NCBI GenBank assembly: GCA_021772095.1
Contig: JADYXR010000143.1
Span: 1 to 54,972, forward strand
DNA from: Candidatus Obscuribacter sp.
GTDB lineage: Bacteria; Cyanobacteriota; Vampirovibrionia; Obscuribacterales; Obscuribacteraceae
DNA length: 54,972 nt
Reading direction: 5' to 3'
Part shown: piece by piece, positions 25,263 through 33,739 of the stretch
Position numbering within the stretch: position 1 is the stretch's first letter
Layout: every line of letters starts with the position of its first letter
Translations under genes and position numbers: made by a program
The notes under the pieces: model-generated
What the model was told of the DNA's origin: nothing
Seen by the model: only the letters and a program-made list of their open reading frames with translations
Database searches by the model: none

Positions 25263-26471
25263 ATGACAAACGAAAGCGAAGTTCATCTTTCCGATAGAGC
25301 ACGAGCGATTCCCAGCTCCAACATTCGCGATTCGATGAAACGAGTCGCAATCGCAACTGCGCGAGGTGAAGTAGTCAATCTAGCGCAAGGACTACCGGAA
25401 TATCCGGCACCAGATACGGTGAAACGTGCGGCGATGGATGCCATCGAACATAACCAGAACCAGTATTGTGATACATGGGGTCTACCGGCTCTGCGTGAGG
25501 CGATCGCGCGGAAGTATCAATCGCATTACGGCATGGCTGTTGATTGGCAAACTGAGATCACTGTGACATGTGGAGTGAGCGAAGCGATCAACGACGCCCT
25601 TTTGACTATCGTCAATCCAGGCGATGAAATCATTGTATTCGAGCCATTCTACGAAAACTACTTCGCGAACATCATCATCGCTGGTGCAGTAATCAGATAC
25701 GTCAAATTACGAAAACCTGATTACACTTTTGATCCGGCCGAACTCGAACAAGTGTTCAACGACAAGACTCGTGCGATCATAATCAACAATCCCAACAACC
25801 CGACCACGAGGGTGTTCACACGCGAAGAGCTGGAGAAGATCTCTGAGCTTTGCCAGAAGTGGAATGCGTTTGCAATCTGCGACGAAATTTATGAGCACAT
25901 GGTTTATGACGGCAAAAAGCACACGGTGATGGCAACTTTACCTGGCATGAAAGAACGAACATTCACATGCTCCGGTTTGTCGAAAACATATAACCTGACC
26001 GGATGGCGAGTCGGCTGGGTAATCGCTCCAGCACCTCAAACTGCGGCTTTACGCAAAGTGCACGACTATCTGACTCTAGTGGCACCGACACCGTTTCAAA
26101 TCGCAGGTGTGACCGCGCTGGAATTGCCGCCGGAATATTACACCGATCTGATCAACAGTTATACTATTCTGCGCGACAAACTGGCGGACAGTTTGCTCGA
26201 TGCCGGTATGGAATTGCTGCGCCCTGAGGGCACGTATTTCATTCTAGCCGACTGCAGTGCATTGGGTTTCCGAGACGATCGCGAAGCTGTAGATTTCCTG
26301 GCGAGGGAACTACAGGTGGTGGCAGTGTCGGGATTTAGTTTCTTCCGTCCGGACACCAACACCAATGCACTTCGTTTTTGTTTTGCCAAGAATATCGCAA
26401 CATTAGACAGAGCGGCAAAACAACTCAAGCCGCTCCGAGACATGTGTCCTGCAAAAACACTTAAAATTTAG
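25263..26471 (+). CDS. Class I/II PLP aminotransferase
   Basis: 402 residues; GGAG precedes the ATG. The fold I aminotransferase pattern is complete: LAQGLPEYPAPDTVK, NQYCDTWGLPALREAIA, TCGVSEAINDALLTIV, INNPNNPTTRVFTREEL, CDEIYEHMVYDG and SGLSKTYNLTGWRVGW with the PLP Lys at residue 241. The C-terminal Arg that binds the substrate carboxylate is in ALRFCFAK. Of known subgroups it is closest in wording to kynurenine/glutamine/methionine aminotransferases rather than AspC. Cytosolic. Amino-acid specificity cannot be read from the sequence. Confidence 0.92.
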   Translation: MTNESEVHLSDRARAIPSSNIRDSMKRVAIATARGEVVNLAQGLPEYPAPDTVKRAAMDAIEHNQNQYCDTWGLPALREAIARKYQSHYGMAVDWQTEITVTCGVSEAINDALLTIVNPGDEIIVFEPFYENYFANIIIAGAVIRYVKLRKPDYTFDPAELEQVFNDKTRAIIINNPNNPTTRVFTREELEKISELCQKWNAFAICDEIYEHMVYDGKKHTVMATLPGMKERTFTCSGLSKTYNLTGWRVGWVIAPAPQTAALRKVHDYLTLVAPTPFQIAGVTALELPPEYYTDLINSYTILRDKLADSLLDAGMELLRPEGTYFILADCSALGFRDDREAVDFLARELQVVAVSGFSFFRPDTNTNALRFCFAKNIATLDRAAKQLKPLRDMCPAKTLKI

Positions 26472-26535
26472 GTGTTTCAGCGAGGGCAAACGGATTCTGA
26501 TAGAGTGGATTTAGCTCTATTAGTAGGTGATATCC

Positions 26536-28512
26536 GTGAATTTCAATATTTCAGGAGCCCTCCGGACGCACACAGGGCGGCACAAACTGTTCATCGGTTC
26601 GGTCGCCGCAGTGTTGGTCACCGCAATGGCCGCGTCGATTTACGTTGCGATCAAGACGAACAATGATCGCGAAGAGGCTACCGAACTGATGCACTCGGGA
26701 CTCAATTTACTGGCGGAAGGCAAAGTATACGAGGGGCTCAACTTACTGGAATCGGCGCAGTCCAAAAGCCCGCAAGTCTGCCAGCGCCTCACTAACAATT
26801 GGGGCTTTCACGGCAACTCCTGGAACAAAGACAACCTCCCTCCCGAACTAGCTCTGAAGAGACTGGATGGCATCAAAGTTTTGAGGAAAAGCGATCAGTG
26901 GATCGACGGAGAGCGAATAAAACTGCTAAAACAATTGAAGCGATTAAAACCGGTCACGGACTACTATGAGACTATCGCAAAACCGTGGTGTGGGTGCGAC
27001 ATCACAATCAAAACTCGTACCGATGTGTTATCCGATGACGGAAACCTGGCCAATCTCCTGTGGCAGCAAAACAGAAAAGCTGAAGCAATGGCGAAAATTG
27101 ATCGGGCAGTCGCACTGTTTCCGTGGAATACAGATATTCGCGAGCTGGCGACCAAAATCTACAAAGATCAAAATCAGCCAGAAAAGCTCAAGCTTCTTCA
27201 ACAACGAAATTTGAGCGATGAAGAATTGCTCTCCTTTACGAAATCGGCAAACGATTACACTGATAGCACGAACAAAACGAAACTAAAAGCATTCGATAAA
27301 TTGCTGAACAAACATTCCTGGTGCGCGGCGGCTCTCCTCCTTCGAAGCAAATCCTACGAAGAAGCCAATCAACCAGGAAAAGCAATCGAGGATGCTAACA
27401 GAGTTATCGCAATCTATCCGGATCTAGCCGAGGGTTACTATCGTCGAGGTGAAATATTCGAATCGGTTAGGAACTACCAGAGAGCATCAGATGATTTCCT
27501 GACCGCATTGAAAACACTGCCGAATTCAGAAACTCTGCAAGAGAAGAAGTTTGAAATAGCTGAGCATCTGAATCAAAATGACGTTGTTCTGCGCTTGCTT
27601 GACGAAAAGATAAAATCTCATCCGAACAACCTGGATCTCTATAAAGACAAGTCGGAGTTGTTGAAGTCGTTAAATCGATGGAAACTCGCGGAGCGAGTCA
27701 TCAATGAAGCCATACCGTTGGCGGAACTTGAAATGCGTTGCGATAGGCTCGTTTCGTTCTACGAAGTCGCAGAAGTGTATGATAGCTCTGCCCATAATGC
27801 TGTTTTGGAATTCAAGAAACAGAAAGCCGACCTTCGTCACGCCGAGGGCGACACTGAAGGCGCGATTGAAATCCTGGACAAACTGATCAAAACCTATCCC
27901 GCAGATTTGTCGGTTCGAGACTTAAAGATCAGATATCTAGTTGATTCGAAAAAATACAATGCGGCGCTTGCGTCAATGAACGAAACGATGGCTCTACAGG
28001 GACCATCGATTACAATTCCAATTGTTTCGCAGTTAAACCCTAATCAATCGCTTTTCGATAGTGCATCTTTGTACGAATTACCGAGAGACGGCTCAATCAA
28101 CAACGATGCGGTAACCCGACTTGCAACTCGCGCCGAAATTTATAAAGCGCTGAAAGACAAAAACAACGAATTGAAAGATCGCCGAGAAAAGCTGCATCTC
28201 GAAAGACTAGACCTGAACGGCTATAGTAATGCACCGCAGTATTTGAATGCGCTCTCCAAAGCAATCGACTTGCCGGACAAAGCAATCGCTACGAATGTGC
28301 TCGAGCGATTCCTCAAAAAACAGAAGACTGCTGGAAGTGACGAAAGCAATAATTTATTAGGGGCAACAGATATTTCGAATTTCTGTCGGGAAATAGAAGA
28401 TACCGACAATCATGCTTTAGCGATTGAAATACTGAATCGACTGGACAATGAATTGCAAGAGAAGTTTGAAGTCATCGGTTCAACGAGAGCGCATCTGCAA
28501 GACCGCTTATAA
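26536..28512 (+). CDS. Membrane-anchored TPR protein
   Basis: 658 residues from GTG 26536, chosen because AGGTG lies seven bases upstream; GTG 26527 is also open. One transmembrane helix near the N-terminus (LFIGSVAAVLVTAMAASIYV) is followed by an extracytoplasmic array of helical repeats: LMHSGLNLLAEGKVYEGLNL, ALLLRSKSYEEANQPGKAIE, AEGYYRRGEIFESVRNYQRA and RHAEGDTEGAIEILDKLIKT are good TPR units. It is probably a protein-binding scaffold in the envelope. Neither partners nor a catalytic domain are visible. Confidence 0.8.
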   Translation: MNFNISGALRTHTGRHKLFIGSVAAVLVTAMAASIYVAIKTNNDREEATELMHSGLNLLAEGKVYEGLNLLESAQSKSPQVCQRLTNNWGFHGNSWNKDNLPPELALKRLDGIKVLRKSDQWIDGERIKLLKQLKRLKPVTDYYETIAKPWCGCDITIKTRTDVLSDDGNLANLLWQQNRKAEAMAKIDRAVALFPWNTDIRELATKIYKDQNQPEKLKLLQQRNLSDEELLSFTKSANDYTDSTNKTKLKAFDKLLNKHSWCAAALLLRSKSYEEANQPGKAIEDANRVIAIYPDLAEGYYRRGEIFESVRNYQRASDDFLTALKTLPNSETLQEKKFEIAEHLNQNDVVLRLLDEKIKSHPNNLDLYKDKSELLKSLNRWKLAERVINEAIPLAELEMRCDRLVSFYEVAEVYDSSAHNAVLEFKKQKADLRHAEGDTEGAIEILDKLIKTYPADLSVRDLKIRYLVDSKKYNAALASMNETMALQGPSITIPIVSQLNPNQSLFDSASLYELPRDGSINNDAVTRLATRAEIYKALKDKNNELKDRREKLHLERLDLNGYSNAPQYLNALSKAIDLPDKAIATNVLERFLKKQKTAGSDESNNLLGATDISNFCREIEDTDNHALAIEILNRLDNELQEKFEVIGSTRAHLQDRL

Positions 28513-28528
28513 TCTACTCCTCCTAACC

Positions 28529-28558
28529 GCGCTCCGCTGTTTGGCGCTCCGCTCTTTG
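28529..28558. repeat. 15-base tandem repeat
   Basis: GCGCTCCGCTGTTTG (28529-28543) is followed at once by GCGCTCCGCTCTTTG (28544-28558), one mismatch, with a third decayed unit after it. It lies in the spacer between the TPR and EamA genes, 16 bases after the stop codon. Confidence 0.8.
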
Positions 28559-28613
28559 GCGTTCCTCCGATTTCGCTTGCGCCCAATCACCTTAGAAATT
28601 TGTCGTTAGATCG

Positions 28614-29543
28614 ATGCAAGTCAACTCGGAAATGTCCCTTAACGAGATTCGTCGTCGTGCATCTATAATGTATGTGAGTTTGATTCGAACTAACGGAAAC
28701 ATCAGATTGCTCTTCATCATCACTAGCCTCATATGTGCAGTCATGATGGGTGCCGGCGACTTTTTCGGCGGTCAGGCATCGAAGCAATCTCCCGTCGCAG
28801 TTGTCGGACTGATCACTCAATTATTAGGATTGTTCGTCGTATCATCAATCGTTTTGTTCGGCGCACAATCGTTTGCACAAACTCCTTTCCTCTACGGCAT
28901 TGGCGCAGGTCTCTGCGGCAGTGTTGCGTTAATTGCTCTTTATAGAGGACTTGCAGTCGGAAAGGTTTCGATTGTGGCACCAGTTTCGGCAGTGCTCTCT
29001 GCTTTGATACCAGTTATAGTTGCAGTCGTCACCGGTCATGTATTTGGTGGACTAACCTGGATCGGCATCGGGTCCGGGCTAATCGCGGTTTACTTCTTGT
29101 CTCTCCCATCAGCAGACGAAACAAAAGCTAAAGAAGAAACAGGCATTTTTCATGCCATCATCGCCGGTATCGCACTAGCGTTCTTTTACATAATGCTAGG
29201 TCACGCAGAAACCCATGGCAATATCTGGACACTCGTCGGAGAGCGTTTCTCCGTGGTTTCCGTGATGCTGATTGTGATACTGTTTCGCCGAATAAAGATA
29301 ACGAAAACTATTCCAGGTTTAAAGCTGATTTTAGTTGCTGGCGCCACCGACGTAATCGGGAATTTTGCCTTTCTCTACAGTGCCAGTATCGGACCACTAC
29401 CCATGGTGGCAATGATTTCATCTCTGTATCCAGCCACTACCCTGTTTCTCGGCTGGATCATATTAAAAGAGAAATTGAACAAGAGGCTGGTGATCGGAAT
29501 TGTTTGCGCATTTGTGTGCATCGCGATTTTCGCAATGCCCTGA
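28614..29543 (+). CDS. EamA/DMT-family transporter
   Basis: 309 residues with about ten hydrophobic helices arranged as two EamA repeats. First repeat: LFIITSLICAVMMGAGDFFG to VYFLSLP; second: FHAIIAGIALAFFYIMLG to CAFVCIAIFAMP. Repeat ends IAPVSAVLSALIPVIVAVVTG-type and MISSLYPATTLFLGWIILKE carry the usual family signature (xxPxxxxLxxxxxLxE). DMT transporters export amino acids or other metabolites through the cytoplasmic membrane. Several in-frame ATGs (28614, 28632, 28668) could be the start, since none has a strong ribosome site. Converges on the gene at 29554. Confidence 0.85.
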   Translation: MQVNSEMSLNEIRRRASIMYVSLIRTNGNIRLLFIITSLICAVMMGAGDFFGGQASKQSPVAVVGLITQLLGLFVVSSIVLFGAQSFAQTPFLYGIGAGLCGSVALIALYRGLAVGKVSIVAPVSAVLSALIPVIVAVVTGHVFGGLTWIGIGSGLIAVYFLSLPSADETKAKEETGIFHAIIAGIALAFFYIMLGHAETHGNIWTLVGERFSVVSVMLIVILFRRIKITKTIPGLKLILVAGATDVIGNFAFLYSASIGPLPMVAMISSLYPATTLFLGWIILKEKLNKRLVIGIVCAFVCIAIFAMP

Positions 29544-29553
29544 AACAATATTC

Positions 29554-29940
29554 CTAGTTCAATCGATCTCTCAAACTACTTCGCTCGATAAACTTTTCGC
29601 TAGCTCGCTTTCGTGCTGGTTCACCGAGTTTATTCAACAATGCCTGAATGCCGAATCCCAGCATAGAACTAAAAACAACCACCGGTATAATCACCGTCAC
29701 GATCATTGCAAACGCCTCAAAACTTGCCGACGATTCCCAGGACAACGAAATCCACGAATTTTGAGAGTAAAAAGTGCGTGCGTGCGGAACCACAATCGGA
29801 CCGAGAAAACTACACGCGTACCAAACGCTGGGCAGACAGATCACCGTTCCGAAAAACGGAGCCAAAAGGCGATACCCTTTGATTGGTGCCAAAGAACGCA
29901 GGGAGCGTCTTGAATGGTTTCGAGCTAATTGGTCTGACAT
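29554..29940 (-). CDS. Small membrane protein, two predicted helices
   Basis: 128 residues. Two hydrophobic stretches (LLAPFFGTVICLPSVWYACS and FEAFAMIVTVIIPVVVFSSM) are separated by a polar loop with HARTFYSQNSWISLSWES; both ends are basic. No family recognised. The 3' end is only ten bases from the EamA stop on the other strand. The start region has a weak ribosome site. Confidence 0.6.
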   Translation of the reverse strand: MSDQLARNHSRRSLRSLAPIKGYRLLAPFFGTVICLPSVWYACSFLGPIVVPHARTFYSQNSWISLSWESSASFEAFAMIVTVIIPVVVFSSMLGFGIQALLNKLGEPARKRASEKFIERSSLRDRLN

Positions 29941-30141
29941 TAAATTCGACTCTCACTCAATCCGAAGGTCACTTTTCTACTTTAATGACATCCACCCGCC
30001 ACACGCCGTATCTCGCTCTTTTTCTTAATTAATCCAGGAACGCACCGGGCGCTCGCCACAACCCCCCGCATTCGCCTCATAGTTAGTTAGAATCTAAAGT
30101 TACACAAGAAGAATCGTCTCCAGTCCGAAACCAGGTGATTA

Positions 30142-31974
30142 ATGTTCAGCGGCGCCCCTCCCGTTCATCTTATGTGGTCGAAAATGTTTGACCCGAAGAA
30201 ACCAAAAATTCAGAAGCCGATCAATTGGAAAAGGATCGGCAAGCTTTTCTTTCCATATTGGAAACAAGGCATCCTCGTTCTGATTTGCGTGCTGCTGATT
30301 TCGGTGTTGGGTTTGTTGCCACCGTTGCTATCCATGTGGCTCATCGACGTGGCAATTAAGACCGGCAATTTCACAATGGTAATTCAACTTGTTATCGCAA
30401 TGATTGCGACTGCGCTCCTGGGCTCGCTTGTCGGCGTCGGGCAGGGTTTTCTCAACGCCACCATAGGCGAAGGCATCATGCGCGATTTGCGCGTTCAATT
30501 GATGGCTCACATGCATCGCATGCCATTGGATTTTTTCACTAATACCAAAACCGGGGAGATCATGAATCGCGTCTCCAACGACGTCGATAGCATTGACGGG
30601 CTGGTTTCAGGAACTCTGGTCTCGGTAGTGACTAACTTTTTCACGATTGCCACCACAATGGTGACCTTATTCTGGCTCGACTGGCGACTGGCGATCGCGT
30701 CGATGCTGGTGATACCGCTGATGGTGTTTCCCATGTGGCCGGTCGGTCGCAAAATGTATGAAATCCGGCGCACGACGCGGCAGAAACGCGACGAGATCCA
30801 CGCGATTGAGCAGGAAACGCTTTCTGTTTCCGGCATCATGCTTCTGAAATCATTCGTTCGAGAAGACTATGAAAAAGATCGCTTCTATGGTTTGAGTTCT
30901 GACCTGATGAAAAAAGAGGTCGACCTGGCGATGGTCGGCAGATGGTTTATGGCGGCAATCGCGGCGATGGTCACGATTGGTCCGGCGGCGATCTGGCTGA
31001 TTGGCGGTTGGCTCTCTATCAACTCCGGCGTGACCGTCGGCGTGGTGGTATCATTCGTCGCCTTGCTAAACCGGCTCTACACGCCGGCTGCCGCACTAGC
31101 TGGAGTGCAGACGCAAATCGTCAGCGCGCTTGCGGTGTTCGAAAGAATCTTCGACTACCTGGACATGATTGAAGAGCCCGGCAATGAAACTCCCGGCGAG
31201 CCCTTCGCTCAGGTCGACGGCGGTGTCAAATTCAACGATGTCAGCTTTTCATACAGCGACCGTTCCGATGCATTGAAAAACGTTTCGTTCACAATAGAAC
31301 CCGGTGAAGTAGCGGCTTTCGTCGGCCCCTCGGGCGCGGGCAAAACCACTTTGACTATGTTGGTGCCAAGGTTTTACGAGCCGCAGACCGGAACGATTAC
31401 GATCGATGGTCGCGATATAACCACAATCGGACTGGCTGATCTGCGGCGCCACATCGGCATCGTCACGCAGGAAACGTATCTGTTTCACGACACTATAAAG
31501 AACAACTTGCGTTATGCCAAACAAGACGCGACCGATCAAGAGATCGAAGATGCCACACGGGCAGCCAATATCCACGAGTTCATCGCGAGGCTGCCGGATG
31601 GTTACGACAGCATCGTCGGCGAGCGCGGTCATAAGCTCAGCGGCGGCGAGCGGCAACGTCTGGCGATTGCCAGGGTTTTGCTCAAAAATCCACGCCTGCT
31701 TATATTCGATGAGGCGACCAGCTCGCTCGATTCTGAAAACGAGGCCTTGATCCAATCAGCCCTGGTTCCACTCATGAAGGGCAGAACCAGTCTGGTCATT
31801 GCTCACCGACTTTCGACCATCCAATCGGCTGACAAAATCTTTGTGGTCGAGGCTGGAAAAGTGGTCGAGTTCGGCAACCACGCCTCGCTACTGGCTCAAA
31901 ACGGGTTGTACACGCGGCTGTATAAACAGCAGTTTCGGGATAACGGTCACGCAGATGTCACGATGGAAAGTTAA
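30142..31974 (+). CDS. ABC-type exporter (MsbA/BmrA-like half-transporter)
   Basis: 610 residues; AGGTGA lies before the ATG. The N-terminal transmembrane domain (residues about 30-330) has six helices, e.g. GILVLICVLLISVLGLLPPL and TIGPAAIWLIGGWL, and the ABC_membrane hallmarks FFTNTKTGEIMNRVSNDVD and IEQETLSVSGIMLLKSF. The nucleotide-binding domain has Walker A GPSGAGKTT, Q-loop VTQETYLFHD, signature LSGGERQRLAIARVLLKNP, Walker B LLIFDEATSSLD and switch His AHRLSTI. It would act as a homodimer exporting lipids or drugs across the cytoplasmic membrane. All catalytic residues are present. Confidence 0.95.
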   Translation: MFSGAPPVHLMWSKMFDPKKPKIQKPINWKRIGKLFFPYWKQGILVLICVLLISVLGLLPPLLSMWLIDVAIKTGNFTMVIQLVIAMIATALLGSLVGVGQGFLNATIGEGIMRDLRVQLMAHMHRMPLDFFTNTKTGEIMNRVSNDVDSIDGLVSGTLVSVVTNFFTIATTMVTLFWLDWRLAIASMLVIPLMVFPMWPVGRKMYEIRRTTRQKRDEIHAIEQETLSVSGIMLLKSFVREDYEKDRFYGLSSDLMKKEVDLAMVGRWFMAAIAAMVTIGPAAIWLIGGWLSINSGVTVGVVVSFVALLNRLYTPAAALAGVQTQIVSALAVFERIFDYLDMIEEPGNETPGEPFAQVDGGVKFNDVSFSYSDRSDALKNVSFTIEPGEVAAFVGPSGAGKTTLTMLVPRFYEPQTGTITIDGRDITTIGLADLRRHIGIVTQETYLFHDTIKNNLRYAKQDATDQEIEDATRAANIHEFIARLPDGYDSIVGERGHKLSGGERQRLAIARVLLKNPRLLIFDEATSSLDSENEALIQSALVPLMKGRTSLVIAHRLSTIQSADKIFVVEAGKVVEFGNHASLLAQNGLYTRLYKQQFRDNGHADVTMES

Positions 31975-32037
31975 AGTTGCTGGACTCGCAAATCGAGCTG
32001 CACCTTTATCCTACTGCCCTGTCTCGAGGACACCATA

Positions 32038-32790
32038 ATGGCCGATCAAGTCAACGTCAAAGATAACCCGACCCCACCCGCCGCCAAAGCACAACCTGAC
32101 GCTCTCTCTGAATACGTACTAGACCGTCAGTCCGCTCCGGCAGCTCCAGCAGCCGAGAAGCCCGCTGCCACTCAGTCTCCTAATGATAAAATGAATGACC
32201 TCAACGTCACGCCAATAACGACTCCAGGATGGAAGGCTCCTGATGCGCCGCCGCGCACTTCTGCTGAGAATAATTCAAACGGGACAACGGATAAACTAGG
32301 CGACGATGTTCTGAAAAGCATGGAGAAATCCATGGAAAGCTCTGAGGGTCGCGAGGACATCAACCAGGGACAAGAGAACATTCTTGATGCCGCAAAAGAA
32401 GCAGTAGGCAAGGATTTGTGGAAAGGCACCAAGTGGGAAGGCTCTGTCAATGGTGGCAAGCTTGGCGCAGCAGTATCTGTTTCGGAAGTTCTGAAATCGT
32501 CCGGCGTCACTGATGCTGTCGATAGCGCATCGATTAGCGGTGTCGAAGATCAAATGAAGAAAGCAGGCTTCTTTGAGAAAGACGTGAAAGATGGCAATCC
32601 TGGCGATGTAGTCGTTTATCAGCCCGACCCGAACAATCCTTCAAAGCGCATTGGCGTCCTGGGAGATCCCAACGAGCATGGCAAACCAACTATCTATCAA
32701 ATGGATAGAAACGGCAAATGGAGCCATCATGAGATGAAAGTCCCAGCCAATGCGAAGACGAAAGTTTATTCGCCTGGATGCCAGGAATAA
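32038..32790 (+). CDS. CHAP/NlpC-like domain protein lacking an evident catalytic Cys
   Basis: 250 residues; GAGGA precedes the ATG. There is no signal peptide. The first 80 residues are Pro/Ala/Ser-rich and disordered. The C-terminal domain (about residues 110-250) reads LWKGTKWEGSVNGGKLGAAV, SVSEVLKSSGV, NPGDVVVYQPDPNNPSKRIG and VLGDPNEHGKPTIYQMD. The 'GDVVVY ... GVLGD' part resembles CHAP/NlpC peptidoglycan amidases. Where they have Cys (the position before the SVSEVL helix), this one has Ala, so it may be non-catalytic. The assignment is from pattern only. Confidence 0.6.
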   Translation: MADQVNVKDNPTPPAAKAQPDALSEYVLDRQSAPAAPAAEKPAATQSPNDKMNDLNVTPITTPGWKAPDAPPRTSAENNSNGTTDKLGDDVLKSMEKSMESSEGREDINQGQENILDAAKEAVGKDLWKGTKWEGSVNGGKLGAAVSVSEVLKSSGVTDAVDSASISGVEDQMKKAGFFEKDVKDGNPGDVVVYQPDPNNPSKRIGVLGDPNEHGKPTIYQMDRNGKWSHHEMKVPANAKTKVYSPGCQE

Positions 32791-32814
32791 GCTGACCTAC
32801 AACGTATAACATCA

Positions 32815-32846
32815 GGGGCGGTGCACTTTTGTACCGCCCTGTTTTT
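32815..32846 (+). terminator. Intrinsic terminator after the CHAP-like gene
   Basis: GGGGCGGTGCA pairs with TGTACCGCCC around a four-base loop and is followed by G and five T (32842-32846). It is 25 bases after the stop codon. Confidence 0.85.
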
Positions 32847-33091
32847 GTGGCATGCTTCAGGCGGCAGAACAAAACGAGGTTGATAACAGGAAGCGATGGA
32901 GGAACGCAATGTAGATGCGATAGCAGAACGCGATAGCGATGTGATTCCAGCAGTTCCTGGAAGGACCAAACATTCAAGGCTGATTCGGCGATGCATCTCC
33001 GCCTTTCGCAGCAAAACTGATTCTCGCAATTTCTGTGACGAGGGTTCGATCCATAGCGACTGGGAGTCAATTCGCTATGCATCAGCTGTTA
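32847..33091. other. Intergenic region
   Basis: No gene is supported here. A plus-strand frame (32896-33117) has AGGA upstream but arginine- and serine-rich, unrecognised translation. The only usable signal is the promoter at its right end. Confidence 0.4.
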
Positions 33092-33120
33092 TTGAGTCAG
33101 GGCGCCGTTTCCTGTAAAAT
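33092..33120 (+). promoter_or_regulatory. Promoter immediately before the HExxH gene
   Basis: TTGAGT (33092-33097) and TAAAAT (33115-33120) have a 17-base spacer. The -10 ends only seven bases before ATG 33128, so the transcript would begin at or next to the start codon (leaderless or nearly so). Confidence 0.5.
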
Positions 33121-33127
33121 TCAGAGA

Positions 33128-33712
33128 ATGCAAACAGACAAAGTTCCGAAAAATGCGTCCACCAAAGACCAATATCTGCGCAGCGATTCAATGCGTAAGA
33201 TCGGGCTGCCGCCTGCCGAGCCGTCGCGAACGCTGGCGCTGCGCATCAAGGAGGCACTGGCCAACGACGATCGCAAGGCTCTTCAGATTGCATGCAAGGA
33301 TCTGCTTCACGCATTGAGCGATGCCTACAATGTCAAACCGCCTGGTATCAAAGTGCTTGCCGCTAGACCGCGAAAAGTTACTGATGCCTGGGTGACTGAA
33401 ACGTTTGGCGACTACGATCCGGAGACCACGCAAATCAGGCTGTGGATGCGGACTGCGGTGCAGAAGAAGGCGACCTCTTATGGCACGTTTTTGAGCACGC
33501 TCTGCCATGAATTTTGCCACCATCTCGACATGGTATCACTAGAACTGCCGGACACTTTTCACACGCGCGGTTTTTACGAGCGCACCGCCTGGATTTACCA
33601 TCACATTCAAAACACACCTGTGCGACAAATCGTTTGGCAATCTCAGTCGGATGGCACCTACAGCGTCAACTGGGCAGGAACCATGCGCGCTCCGGCCATC
33701 CCGGTCTCATAG
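33128..33712 (+). CDS. Putative zinc metallopeptidase-like protein (HExxH)
   Basis: 194 residues from ATG 33128; an in-frame start at 33035 is possible but overlaps the promoter. The motif TLCHEFCHHLD gives His127-Glu128-x-x-His131, the zincin signature, and is followed by a further His/Glu-rich segment (FHTRGFYERTAWIYHH) that could supply the third ligand. Before it, VKVLAARPRK-like and IRLWMRTAVQKK strands precede the active-site helix, as in SprT/MPN-like metalloproteases. No signal peptide. The substrate is unknown. Confidence 0.65.
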   Translation: MQTDKVPKNASTKDQYLRSDSMRKIGLPPAEPSRTLALRIKEALANDDRKALQIACKDLLHALSDAYNVKPPGIKVLAARPRKVTDAWVTETFGDYDPETTQIRLWMRTAVQKKATSYGTFLSTLCHEFCHHLDMVSLELPDTFHTRGFYERTAWIYHHIQNTPVRQIVWQSQSDGTYSVNWAGTMRAPAIPVS

Positions 33713-33739
33713 TTTCAGAAACGGAAACTCAGTTTAAAC

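Noticed and set aside
33035..33060. GGGTTCGATCC resembles a tRNA T-arm.
   Set aside because: No acceptor stem, D-arm or anticodon arm can be folded around it.
32896..33117. A 73-codon plus-strand frame with AGGA before its ATG.
   Set aside because: The translation has no recognisable features and overlaps the promoter of the next gene.
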